Origin: an uncultured bacterium | GTDB lineage: Bacteria > Verrucomicrobiota > Lentisphaeria > Victivallales > UBA1829 | NCBI GenBank assembly: GCA_900549415.1 | Contig: URNX01000010.1 | Span: forward strand, 1-64,000 | Length of the DNA stretch: 64,000 nucleotides | Direction of reading: 5' to 3' | In this document: piece after piece, positions 16,483-24,049 of the stretch | How the letters are laid out: each line of letters begins with the position of its first letter | Position numbering within the stretch: the stretch's first letter is position 1 | Notes under the pieces: model-generated | Database searches by the model: none | What the model saw: the letters and a program-made list of their open reading frames with translations, nothing else | Told to the model about the DNA's origin: nothing | Position numbers and translations under genes: made by a program

Positions 16483-17293
16483 TGATTGTGATCTCCCTTC
16501 CGTCATGACTGATCGTTTTCGTGATCTTGTTCGCCGCTTTGGCAAGGCCGTTGGCGTCCAGCGGGGAGACATGTCCGTCCATCGCCACCATGTTTGCGAG
16601 ACGGTTGTGGCGGGTCATGAGGCCGTATGAGCCTTCGTAGGGTATCAGTTCCGTGCTTTTGAATCTGTTGCGGCAGAATCCGAATGCAGGACTCTCTGCA
16701 GTGAATCCGGTATCTCCGAGCAGATAGCTCCGGGAGGGCTGACGCGCTTTCTTGTACGCGACAATCTTCTGATTGGTGCCGGTTTTGTCAATGACCTCGC
16801 CGATGGCCCCGAGGGTCGGAATGACTGTGCCGTCCATGTAGTTCGCCGAGTAGGAAACTTCCTGAAATCCGTAGGCGTATTGGGTCGCCAGTTTTCCCGA
16901 GAGCAGCATTCCTTTGCTGGAAGGACAGGTTGTCATCCGGACATTGGAAAGATATTTGTTCATTCCGAGATCGTGCTCAATGCTTGAATTGTTGCAGTAG
17001 TTGGAAGACAGAATGTCGTTCCAGCTGACCGTTGTGGTTCCCGTGCCGATTTCCATTTTTCGGGAATAGAGAAAATAATCGCCGTTGTCGCCGCAGTACA
17101 TGGCAATCGCGGTTCCGGATTGCTTCAGATTGTTGATGCAGGACATCGCCCGCGCCTTTTCCCTTGCCGAATTGAGCGCAGGCAGCAGCATGCCCGCAAG
17201 GATTGCGATAATTGCAATTACTACGAGGAGTTCTATGAGGGTGAATTTCTTTGACTCATGCATTAAAGGATTGTGTGGTGTGCGTGGTTTCAT
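16475..17293 (-). CDS. Prepilin-type protein with N-terminal methylation leader and H-X9-DG motif
   Basis: This is a 272-aa pseudopilin-like protein of the kind vastly expanded in Lentisphaerota and Planctomycetota. The short basic leader is followed by FTLIELLVVIAIIAILAGML, the prepilin peptidase recognition site and single membrane helix. SCINNLKQSGTAIAMYCGDN comes next, and HNRLANMVAMDG near the C-terminus is an exact H-X9-DG motif. The first ATG (17293) follows AAAGG and is preferred over the internal ATG at residue 11. It sits upstream of and overlaps the PL8 lyase. A role in secretion or surface handling of glycan enzymes is plausible but unproven for this family. Confidence 0.9.
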   Translation of the reverse strand: MKPRTPHNPLMHESKKFTLIELLVVIAIIAILAGMLLPALNSAREKARAMSCINNLKQSGTAIAMYCGDNGDYFLYSRKMEIGTGTTTVSWNDILSSNYCNNSSIEHDLGMNKYLSNVRMTTCPSSKGMLLSGKLATQYAYGFQEVSYSANYMDGTVIPTLGAIGEVIDKTGTNQKIVAYKKARQPSRSYLLGDTGFTAESPAFGFCRNRFKSTELIPYEGSYGLMTRHNRLANMVAMDGHVSPLDANGLAKAANKITKTISHDGREITIND

Positions 17294-17349
17294 CGTCTGG
17301 TAGCCTTTCTTCTTTGGTTGAACAATACTTTAGAATCCGTCTGCGTTTA

Positions 17350-17378
17350 ATTATAGCACAGAATGCTGATTATGTCAA
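17350..17378 (-). promoter_or_regulatory. Promoter of the prepilin-lyase operon
   Basis: Read on the - strand, TTGACA (17378-17373) and TATAAT (17355-17350) are both perfect consensus boxes with a 17-bp spacer, 57 bp upstream of the start. The spacer begins TAATCA and contains an AGCA/TGCT inverted repeat. Over 28 bp (17351-17378) it matches the promoter of the neighbouring regulator gene at 21 positions. Confidence 0.8.
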
Positions 17379-17434
17379 GAGGGAAAAGAAAATTTTTCCG
17401 GAAAAAAGAGGATTTTTTTTCCAGATCCGGATGT

Positions 17435-18760
17435 TTATTCAGGGGCGTTCTTGCGGATGTTCAGGAACAGACGGATGGCGTTGGCAAGTTCCGGGAGCGC
17501 CTGGGAGAGCGAAAGACTGTCGTTTTCGATGATGTATCCGACTCCGGTTTGAACAAGCGTGGTCAGCTCCGGGAAACCGAGTTCGTATTCCGCCGTCATC
17601 GCGTCCATTTCGGTGAGAAACAGACGGTCGCGCGGGTCGGAAAGGTCGATGGATTTCTGCGCGGAGGTCTTGCGGATCGGGATTCCGTATTTCTCTTCCG
17701 CGATGTAGTCCTGCACTTTTTCGGAGAGCATGAAGCGCAGGAATTCGAGGATGAGGTCGCTGTTGACGCACTCTTTTCGCACGCAGAGCAGGTCGGTCGC
17801 CTGCGCCATGGCGGCGGTTCCGCCGGGGATGTGCGGAAGGGGGAGAACCTGCCAGTTCCGGTTTCCGCTGTGTTTGAGCTGACAGAGCATCTCCCGTTCG
17901 GAGAGCGCGAACGCAAGTTTCCCTTCCACGAAATTCATGTAGTTGTCGTGCCGTATGTTCGGACCGAGAGTCCGCTTGAGGCGGCGGATTGTTTCGACTC
18001 CGCGCATGGTTTCGGGAGAATCCAGCTGAACCGGGTCTTCCGCCGCCGGGTCGATGAGTCTTCCGCCGCAGCGGAAAATGAAGCTGCTCCAGAAGTAGAC
18101 CGCATAGGAATAGTTCAGAATGTTTTCCGGCGGATAAACGGCTTTGAGCTTTGTGATGACCGCGAGGAAATCGTCAAACGTCCATTCCGGCGGGGGCAGG
18201 GGGATTCCCGCCTTCGCGAGCATCTCCGGGTTGCAGAACATCACGCGCGGCGAGAAGATGAACGGAATCCCGTAGATGGAGCCGTCCCCGTTGCGGAATC
18301 CGCGGAACGGGGGCTGGAAGAACTCCCCGCCGTCTCCGTAAATTTCGCGGAAATACGGCGCAAGATCCAGATATTCATTGCGGTACTGCTGCACATGCAG
18401 AGTGGTTCTGAGTTCGAACATCCCGCGTTTGAATCCGGGGGAAAGACGCAGATCCGGAAGTTCCTGTTTCAGGAGTTCCGCGAATCCGGGAACCCACGGA
18501 CGGTCCGGTTCAAACAGAACGAGATTTGAGGGAAGCAGACAATTCTGCCATCCCTCCCGGACGGTGCTGCCCTGACGGCTGACCGAGCGCAGAATTCCTG
18601 CCTGGACGAGTGTCGCGACGGCGTGCTGAATCATTGCGAATGATGCATCGACTTCCTGTGCGGTTTTCCGTGCCGCCGGGATCGCTTCACCCGTTTTGTA
18701 TTCCCCCGACTCCAGACGGTCGAGAATGTAGTCGCAAACCTGAGAAATCTTGTCTTTCAT
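17435..18760 (-). CDS. GntR-type HTH fused to an extracellular-solute-binding-protein domain (cytoplasmic regulator)
   Basis: The 441-aa protein begins directly with a winged helix of GntR type (residues about 1-70: ISQVCDYILDRLESGEYKTG, then EAIPAARKTAQEVDASFAMI). The remaining 370 residues look like a type 1 extracellular solute-binding protein (MalE-like), with YGIPFIFSPRVMFCNPEMLA, AGIPLPPPEWTFDDFLAVIT and KYGIPIRK. There is no signal peptide, so the binding domain must be cytoplasmic. The likely role is a sugar-responsive regulator that uses a borrowed binding protein as its sensor. Its own promoter carries a palindrome in the -35/-10 spacer, and a related promoter drives the adjacent prepilin-lyase operon, so local control and autoregulation are inferred. 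Confidence 0.8.
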   Translation of the reverse strand: MKDKISQVCDYILDRLESGEYKTGEAIPAARKTAQEVDASFAMIQHAVATLVQAGILRSVSRQGSTVREGWQNCLLPSNLVLFEPDRPWVPGFAELLKQELPDLRLSPGFKRGMFELRTTLHVQQYRNEYLDLAPYFREIYGDGGEFFQPPFRGFRNGDGSIYGIPFIFSPRVMFCNPEMLAKAGIPLPPPEWTFDDFLAVITKLKAVYPPENILNYSYAVYFWSSFIFRCGGRLIDPAAEDPVQLDSPETMRGVETIRRLKRTLGPNIRHDNYMNFVEGKLAFALSEREMLCQLKHSGNRNWQVLPLPHIPGGTAAMAQATDLLCVRKECVNSDLILEFLRFMLSEKVQDYIAEEKYGIPIRKTSAQKSIDLSDPRDRLFLTEMDAMTAEYELGFPELTTLVQTGVGYIIENDSLSLSQALPELANAIRLFLNIRKNAPE

Positions 18761-18786
18761 AATACTACCTGCTGTTTTCCGGAGTA

Positions 18787-18815
18787 ATTATATCACACTT
18801 TTGTGATTATGCCAA
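18787..18815 (-). promoter_or_regulatory. Promoter with palindromic operator for the GntR-SBP gene
   Basis: On the - strand, TTGGCA (18815-18810), a 17-bp spacer and TATAAT (18792-18787) precede the start by 26 bp. ATCACA (18792-18797) and TGTGAT (18802-18807) form a perfect 6-bp palindrome across the spacer and -10 box, a good place for a repressor. Confidence 0.7.
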
Positions 18816-18853
18816 TTCGGAAAACATAAAAAACGGGAAAAAAACGGCATGGA

Positions 18854-18882
18854 TTGAAACTTCGTCTGTTCCGTGGTATATT
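18854..18882 (+). promoter_or_regulatory. Promoter of the MFS transporter gene
   Basis: TTGAAA (18854-18859), a 17-bp spacer and TATATT (18877-18882) lie 30 bp before the start codon. Confidence 0.65.
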
Positions 18883-18912
18883 ATTGTCTTCAATCAGAAA
18901 AGGAAATGCAAA

Positions 18913-20250
18913 ATGATATACGACAGACCGCTGACGGATGAGCAGCGCCGGGTTTCTCAGCTCAACTACAACCTCTTCAACATCGTCAACGGAGCTTCGT
19001 ACATGTGTCTCGGGGAGACGGTCATCATTCTGTTCGCGGTGAAGCTTCATGCGCCGAATGTGATTGTCGCTGTGATCGGTTCGATGCTCTTTCTCGGTTT
19101 CCTGCTTCTGCCGCTGGGCGTGGTGCGCACGGCGCAGGTCGGCGCGGCGCGGAGCCAGGCGGATTTCTGGGTCTGCCGCAACGTCGCCGCTCTGCTCGTC
19201 GCCGTGAGCGCGCTGATCCAGCCGTTGAGCCAGTATCTCGCGTGGGGATTGCTTCTGCTCGGCAGTTTTCTGTTTTACGGCTTCCGCGCTGCCGGCGTGG
19301 TCATGTCCCAGCCGCTGATCGGCGACATCACAAACAATATGGACCGCGCCCGTCTGATTGCCCGTTCCACCGGACTTTTCTATGTTTCCGGGCTCGTCGC
19401 AATGGTCACAATCAGTCTGGTTCTCGGTCATTACGACAGTCTCTGGGTGCTGGTCGGCATCATTGTCGCGGGTGCCTGCTGCGGCGTAACGGCATCGACG
19501 TTTGTGCGCAAGATAGATGAAACTTCCGCGATCCGGCGTTCTGCACAGGCGCCGCTTCTCCCGCAGCTTAAAACGGCGTTTTTCGATCTTACCCTCCGCC
19601 GTCAGATCTGCGCCGGATTCATGGTCAATCTTGCGATCATCATGATGGCGCCGATTGCGATTCTCACGATGAAACGCGGCTACGGCGTCAGCGATACGCA
19701 GGCGATTCTCTTCTCGATAGTCCAGTTCGCCTCCTCGATTGCGGCAACGCAGATCAGCGGAAAAATCACCGAGAAAATCGGTCCCCGCAAAGTCGCAATC
19801 TACTCATACATGCTGATCTTTCCGATCTGTCTCTTCTGGCTGTTCGCGCCTGCCGCGGTGTCTTCGGTCTGGATGTGGGGACTCTTTATCGTTCCGTTCA
19901 TTCTGATTGGCGCAATGATGGTTTCCGCGCAGAATGCAATGGTTCACTACTTCCTGATGGCGGTTCCTAAGGAGCGGCAGGTTGCAAGTTCGATGTTCAT
20001 CAGCGTTGTGACGGGCGCGGCCGCAGGTGTGACCGGCATGTTCGTTGCCGGCGGTCTCCTGAAGCTTGCGGAGCGTTTCTTCGGTTCCGGGCTCCCGATG
20101 TACCGCGCCTACTTTGTCGCCGCGGGAGTGCTCTTCCTTGCCGGGCTGACACTGGTTGTCCGTCTGGTTCCGGTGATCGACACCTTCCTGCAGGAGCACG
20201 GCATGGAGAAGACCCGTTCGGTTATCCGAGAGATCGTTCCGCACAAATAA
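18913..20250 (+). CDS. MFS-type transporter, substrate unknown
   Basis: This is a 445-aa integral membrane protein with about 12 hydrophobic segments and the layout of the major facilitator superfamily. Examples are the first helix pair YMCLGETVIILFAVKL and VIGSMLFLGFLLLPLG, a charged central loop around residues 195-215 (RKIDETSAIRRS), and SGKITEKIGPRKVAIYSYML, which resembles the MFS motif-A loop before helix 9. No substrate-specific motif is evident. The ATG at 18913 follows AGGAAA. It is monocistronic, with its own promoter and a terminator-like hairpin after it, and is divergent from the GntR-SBP regulator, which may control it. Confidence 0.8.
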   Translation: MIYDRPLTDEQRRVSQLNYNLFNIVNGASYMCLGETVIILFAVKLHAPNVIVAVIGSMLFLGFLLLPLGVVRTAQVGAARSQADFWVCRNVAALLVAVSALIQPLSQYLAWGLLLLGSFLFYGFRAAGVVMSQPLIGDITNNMDRARLIARSTGLFYVSGLVAMVTISLVLGHYDSLWVLVGIIVAGACCGVTASTFVRKIDETSAIRRSAQAPLLPQLKTAFFDLTLRRQICAGFMVNLAIIMMAPIAILTMKRGYGVSDTQAILFSIVQFASSIAATQISGKITEKIGPRKVAIYSYMLIFPICLFWLFAPAAVSSVWMWGLFIVPFILIGAMMVSAQNAMVHYFLMAVPKERQVASSMFISVVTGAAAGVTGMFVAGGLLKLAERFFGSGLPMYRAYFVAAGVLFLAGLTLVVRLVPVIDTFLQEHGMEKTRSVIREIVPHK

Positions 20251-20272
20251 CCGGGTTGCAGAGCTCCTTTTT

Positions 20273-20312
20273 CGCGTCTCCCGCTTGACATTTGCTGGAG
20301 ACGCGTTATTTT
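20273..20312 (+). terminator. Terminator of the MFS gene overlapping the promoter of the CCA gene
   Basis: CGCGTCTCC (20273-20281) and GGAGACGCG (20297-20305) form a 9-bp stem followed by TTATTTTTT. The loop contains TTGACA (20285-20290), which has a 16-bp spacer to TATTTT (20307-20312), so the same bases can act as the promoter of the next gene. Confidence 0.6.
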
Positions 20313-20341
20313 TTATGAATTTACGGATTCAAGGAGAATTT

Positions 20342-21679
20342 ATGAAAATAGAACTGCCGTCAACCCCGCTTTTTTCAGAGGCTGTGGAAATTGTCGCTGA
20401 ACTCAAACGTCATGGTAAAAAAGCGTTTCTCATCGGCGGATGCGTGCGCGATATGCTGCTCGGCGCCTCCCCGCATGATGTCGATATTGCAACCTCCGCG
20501 ACCCCGGAGGAAATACAGCGGATTTTTGAGAAAACCTATGCAGTCGGCGCCTCCTTCGGCGTCGTCACTGTTTTGCGGAACGGTCTCAGTTTTGAAACTG
20601 CAACCCTGCGAGAGGAGCGCGACTACATGGACGGCCGCCGCCCCGAAACCGTGCATTACACGGACAACGAAGTTCTGGATGTTATCCGCCGTGATTTTAC
20701 AGTGAACGGGCTTCTCTGCGATCCTGCGTCCGGCGAGGTGTTCGATCATGTCGGCGGAATTGACGATCTGCATCGCGGAATCCTGCGTACCATAGGCGAT
20801 CCGGACCGCCGTTTCTCGGAGGATTATCTCCGGATTCTGCGGGCGGTTCGCTTCACCGTCCGGCTCGGTTTTGAACTCGATTCAGGCACGCGCGAGGCCG
20901 CCCGGCACCATGCGGGAAAACTTTCTGTTCTGTCCGCTGAACGGGTGCGCGATGAAGTGGAGAAAATGCTGCTTGGTCCGCATCCCGGCCGCGCGTTTGA
21001 ACTGATGCGCGAGCTTGGCATTCTGCGTGTCATCCTGCCGGAAATCGATGCGCTGCATGGTGTTGAACAGCCCCCTGCGTTTCATCCGGAGGGCGATGTT
21101 TTTGCGCATACCATGATCATGCTGGAACGCATGTGCCACCCGACGCGCGAGCTTGCGTGGAGTGTTCTCCTGCACGATGTCGGGAAGCCTGCGACTTTTC
21201 ACATCCACGAGGACGGCGTGATTCATTTTTACGGACATGAAGCCGTCGGCGGCCGGATGGCGGAGTCGATCTTGACCCGTCTGCGCTGTTCAGCTTCGCT
21301 TGTGAAAAACGTCTCGGCCGCAGTCGCGAATCACATGAAATTTGCGTCTGTAGACCGGATGAAGCGCTCAACCTGGCTGAAGATGATTGCCGCTCCGACG
21401 TTCCCGACGGATATGGAGCTGAACCGCGTCGATTGCGCCTCGTGTCACGGCAAAATGGAAGGCTGGCTTCTGATGCTTGACCGCTGGCGTGCGCTGGATG
21501 GCGCCCCTGCGGTCCCGCCTCTTCCGGTGAACGGCAGCGACCTGATTGCCCTCGGCTACACACCCGGACCCGCGCTCGGACGCATGCTCAATACCTTGCG
21601 GGATGAATTTCTGGAAGGGCGCTTGCCCGTTCAAGATGCGCTTCTTGCGTTCGCAAAAGAGCATCTTGAGGCGCATTAA
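20342..21679 (+). CDS. cca: CCA tRNA nucleotidyltransferase (with HD domain)
   Basis: This enzyme adds or repairs the 3' CCA of tRNAs. The 445-aa class II nucleotidyltransferase has GGCVRDMLLG and the metal-binding DVDIATSATPEEI (residues about 35-65), the RRDFTVNGL block, and SEDYLRILRAVRFTVRLGFE. An HD-type domain with HDVGKPATFHIHEDGVIHFY and GHEAVGGRMAE follows. The ATG at 20342 follows AAGGAG at five bases; the longer frame starts in the terminator hairpin. All three tRNA genes in this window already encode CCA, so repair is the likely role. A poly(A) polymerase activity cannot be fully excluded from sequence alone. Confidence 0.92.
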   Translation: MKIELPSTPLFSEAVEIVAELKRHGKKAFLIGGCVRDMLLGASPHDVDIATSATPEEIQRIFEKTYAVGASFGVVTVLRNGLSFETATLREERDYMDGRRPETVHYTDNEVLDVIRRDFTVNGLLCDPASGEVFDHVGGIDDLHRGILRTIGDPDRRFSEDYLRILRAVRFTVRLGFELDSGTREAARHHAGKLSVLSAERVRDEVEKMLLGPHPGRAFELMRELGILRVILPEIDALHGVEQPPAFHPEGDVFAHTMIMLERMCHPTRELAWSVLLHDVGKPATFHIHEDGVIHFYGHEAVGGRMAESILTRLRCSASLVKNVSAAVANHMKFASVDRMKRSTWLKMIAAPTFPTDMELNRVDCASCHGKMEGWLLMLDRWRALDGAPAVPPLPVNGSDLIALGYTPGPALGRMLNTLRDEFLEGRLPVQDALLAFAKEHLEAH

Positions 21680-21757
21680 ACGCGTTTGATTTGTGTGTAA
21701 AACCGCCGGGAGGAGGCTGAAACACGAAAAAATATGCGATTTTGTTTGAAAAATGAT

Positions 21758-21785
21758 TTGCAATTTTCAGAAAGTGTTGTACATT
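21758..21785 (+). promoter_or_regulatory. Candidate promoter of tRNA-Leu
   Basis: TTGCAA (21758-21763), a 16-bp spacer and TACATT (21780-21785) lie 31 bp before the mature tRNA 5' end. Confidence 0.5.
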
Positions 21786-21815
21786 ATGCAACACACCAGA
21801 TATCAACCGGGCGTT

Positions 21816-21899
21816 GCTCGGGTGGCGGAATGGCAGACGCGCTAGCTTGAGGTGCTAGTGGAGCGATCCGTGGGAGTTCGAGTCTCCCCTCGAGCACCA
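21816..21899 (+). tRNA. tRNA-Leu (anticodon GAG)
   Basis: The 84-nt gene folds as a class II tRNA. The 7-bp acceptor pairs GCTCGGG with CTCGAGC (one G-U pair). The anticodon stem CTAGC/GCTAG encloses loop TTGAGGT with anticodon GAG. A long variable arm, a T-arm with TTCGAGT, and an encoded CCA follow. Confidence 0.95.
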
Positions 21900-21961
21900 T
21901 TTATCCGCTGTTCCGGTGTAGGCTCTTTTGAGGACTCGGTAAAGTGAATTACCGGATAAAT
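21899..21961 (+). repeat. 9-bp inverted repeat in the tRNA-Leu trailer
   Basis: ATTTATCCG (21899-21907) and CGGATAAAT (21953-21961) are perfect inverted copies; the left arm begins at the last A of the tRNA CCA. An A/T-rich hairpin follows (AGATTTTTT and AAAAAATCT near 21976-21996). These could mark 3' processing or termination of the tRNA-Leu transcript. Confidence 0.6.
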
Positions 21962-22005
21962 GAGTTTGAAAGTAAGATTTTTTCAAAAAAAATCTGATAT
22001 TCAAT

Positions 22006-22033
22006 TTGAAATATAGCGGAAACGCTGTATATT
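22006..22033 (+). promoter_or_regulatory. Promoter of tRNA-Thr and the tuf operon
   Basis: TTGAAA (22006-22011), a 16-bp spacer and TATATT (22028-22033) precede the tRNA-Thr gene by 45 bp. No other strong promoter is seen before tuf. Confidence 0.65.
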
Positions 22034-22078
22034 ATAAACTCGTTTGCTGATTGGTTCGCCAAAACGGCAAACAGTTGC

Positions 22079-22154
<76 letters not shown>

Positions 22155-22247
22155 GTTTTTTCTTAAAACTGGAAGTAGAACTCAAAACGCACGTTACATA
22201 AACGGTAAACAATAAGCCATTACTAGTCACCAGAAGGAGGCCCCGAG

Positions 22248-23456
22248 ATGGCAAAAGAAAAGTTTGTAAGAGAGAAGCCCCACGTCAACGTTGGAACAAT
22301 CGGTCACGTTGACCACGGCAAGACCACCCTGACCGCTGCGATTACGCACGTCCAGAACCTCAAGGGCCTTGCGGATTACATTCCGTACGACCAGGTTGCG
22401 AAAGCCTCTGAATCCCAGGGACGTCGTGACTCCACGAAGATTCTGACAATCGCTACCTCCCACGTTGAATATCAGAGCGACAAGCGCCACTATGCGCACG
22501 TTGACTGCCCGGGACATGCGGACTACGTCAAGAACATGATCACCGGTGCCGCTCAGATGGACGGTGCGATTCTCGTTGTCAGTGCGGTTGACGGCCCGAT
22601 GCCGCAGACCCGCGAGCACATCCTCCTCGCCAAGCAGGTCGGCGTTCCCAAGATCGTCGTCTTCCTGAACAAAGTTGACCTCGTTGATGATCCGGAACTC
22701 CTCGACCTCGTCGAAATGGAAATCCGTGAGCTCCTCAGCAAATATGACTTCGACGGCGACAACACCCCGATCGTCAAGGGTGCTGCTTATCCCGCTCTCC
22801 AGGCGACCGATCCGAATGCTCCGGAATGCAAATGCATCCAGGACCTCATGGACGCCATCGACAGCTGGGTTCCCGAGCCGCAGCGTGAAGTTGACAAGCC
22901 GTTCCTGATGCCGATCGAAGACGTCTTCTCCATCGAAGGTCGTGGTACCGTTGTTACCGGCCGTGTCGAGCGCGGAGAAGTCAAGGTTGGCGATGTTGTC
23001 GAAATCGTTGGTATCAAACCGACCGACAAGACCACAATCACCGGCGTTGAAATGTTCCACAAGGAACTCGATAAAGGTCAGGCTGGCGATAATATCGGCT
23101 GCCTCCTCCGTGGTACCAGAAAAGACCAGGTCGAGCGCGGACAGGTTCTCGCAAAGCCGGGCACCATCACCCCGCACACCACCTTCACTGCTGAAATCTA
23201 CGTCCTCTCCAAAGAGGAAGGCGGACGTCACAGCCCGTTCTTCAGCAACTATCGTCCTCAGTTCTACTTCAGAACGACCGACGTTACCGGCGTCATCAAG
23301 CTGCCGGAAGGTGTCGAAATGGTTATGCCGGGCGACAAAGTCTCCATCGAAGTGGAACTCATTGCCCCGATCGCTATGGAAAAGACCCAGCGTTTCGCTA
23401 TCCGCGAAGGCGGCCGTACGGTTGCTTCCGGACGCGTGACCGAGATTCTGAAGTAA
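22248..23456 (+). CDS. tuf: Elongation factor Tu
   Basis: EF-Tu delivers aminoacyl-tRNA to the ribosome as a GTP complex. The 402-aa protein has the G1 loop GHVDHGKT, DCPGHADYVKNM (G3), NKVDLVDD (G4), and all three domains. The switch I segment is unusual: where most EF-Tu proteins have ARGITI, this one has SQGRRDSTKILTIATSHVEY (residues 56-75), with the Mg-coordinating Thr kept (ILTI). I recall similar forms in relatives from the PVC group. The start has a strong AGGAGG site. It follows tRNA-Thr and precedes a hairpin and rpmG. Confidence 0.97.
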   Translation: MAKEKFVREKPHVNVGTIGHVDHGKTTLTAAITHVQNLKGLADYIPYDQVAKASESQGRRDSTKILTIATSHVEYQSDKRHYAHVDCPGHADYVKNMITGAAQMDGAILVVSAVDGPMPQTREHILLAKQVGVPKIVVFLNKVDLVDDPELLDLVEMEIRELLSKYDFDGDNTPIVKGAAYPALQATDPNAPECKCIQDLMDAIDSWVPEPQREVDKPFLMPIEDVFSIEGRGTVVTGRVERGEVKVGDVVEIVGIKPTDKTTITGVEMFHKELDKGQAGDNIGCLLRGTRKDQVERGQVLAKPGTITPHTTFTAEIYVLSKEEGGRHSPFFSNYRPQFYFRTTDVTGVIKLPEGVEMVMPGDKVSIEVELIAPIAMEKTQRFAIREGGRTVASGRVTEILK

Positions 23457-23470
23457 TCGGAACACCATCG

Positions 23471-23509
23471 GATTTATCGGACGCGGCGTAAAAACCGCGT
23501 CCGGAAATC
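23471..23509 (+). promoter_or_regulatory. Strong hairpin between tuf and rpmG
   Basis: CGGACGCGG (23478-23486) pairs with CCGCGTCCG (23495-23503), extended by GATTT (23471-23475) with AAATC (23505-23509). No T-run follows, so it is not an intrinsic terminator. It may protect the abundant tuf message or be a processing site. Confidence 0.7.
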
Positions 23510-23527
23510 TGGATTACGGAGCTTAAA

Positions 23528-23677
23528 ATGCGTGAGATTATCACATTGGAATGCACCGAGTGCAAGCGCAGAAACTACACGACGACCAAGGAGAAAAGAA
23601 ACACTCCCGGACGTCTTGAGAAGAAAAAATACTGCAAGTTTGACCGCAAGCACACGGTTCATAAAGAAACCAAGTAA
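23528..23677 (+). CDS. rpmG: 50S ribosomal protein L33
   Basis: The 49-aa protein begins MREIITLECTECKRRNY and ends RKHTVHKETK, as expected for bacterial L33. It keeps Cys9 and Cys12 (CTEC) and one later Cys (YCKFDRKH), where zinc-binding forms have CxxC, so the zinc ribbon is probably incomplete. It lies between tuf and tRNA-Trp, the usual tuf-rpmG-trnW-secE-nusG order. Confidence 0.95.
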   Translation: MREIITLECTECKRRNYTTTKEKRNTPGRLEKKKYCKFDRKHTVHKETK

Positions 23678-23717
23678 TCGGTACATACAGTAAGTACCAA
23701 ACGAACTTGAAAATTAC

Positions 23718-23793
23718 AGGGGTTTAGCTCAGTTGGTAGAGCAGCGGTCTCCAAAACCGCAGGTCGGGAGTTCGAGGCTCTCAGCCCCTGCCA
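23718..23793 (+). tRNA. tRNA-Trp (anticodon CCA)
   Basis: The 76-nt gene has acceptor AGGGGTT/AGCCCCT and the anticodon stem GCGGT/ACCGC with loop CTCCAAA. The T-arm has one G-U pair, and the 3' end encodes CCA. It lies between rpmG and secE. Confidence 0.95.
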
Positions 23794-23829
23794 TTATATT
23801 ACAGAACAAAGAAGAGAAGGGTTGGCATC

Positions 23830-24027
23830 ATGACAAAACTGGTCGCTGGATTGCGTTCTTTCATCCATTCGACAATTGATGAAATGACCAAATGCACATG
23901 GCCGGACAAGCAGCAGGTGCTCGAATCCACTTTGCTGGTTATCATCGCCCTTGTTATCACCTCTATCTTTGTGGCAGGCGTGGATCAGATCCTGTTCCAT
24001 GCCGTTCAGCTCGTAATAACCTTCTGA
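23830..24027 (+). CDS. secE: Preprotein translocase subunit SecE
   Basis: SecE clamps SecY in the inner-membrane translocon. The 65-aa protein is the short one-helix form. An amphipathic segment (FIHSTIDEMTKCTWPDKQQV, with the conserved W-P before the helix) is followed by one membrane span (LLVIIALVITSIFVAGVDQI). A GAAGGG site precedes the ATG. It is followed 22 bp later by nusG. Confidence 0.95.
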   Translation: MTKLVAGLRSFIHSTIDEMTKCTWPDKQQVLESTLLVIIALVITSIFVAGVDQILFHAVQLVITF

Positions 24028-24049
24028 CAAAATCCCAGGGAGTCACACA

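Noticed and set aside
22160..22247. A second promoter directly before tuf
   Set aside because: I found no -35/-10 pair as good as the one before tRNA-Thr; co-transcription is simpler.
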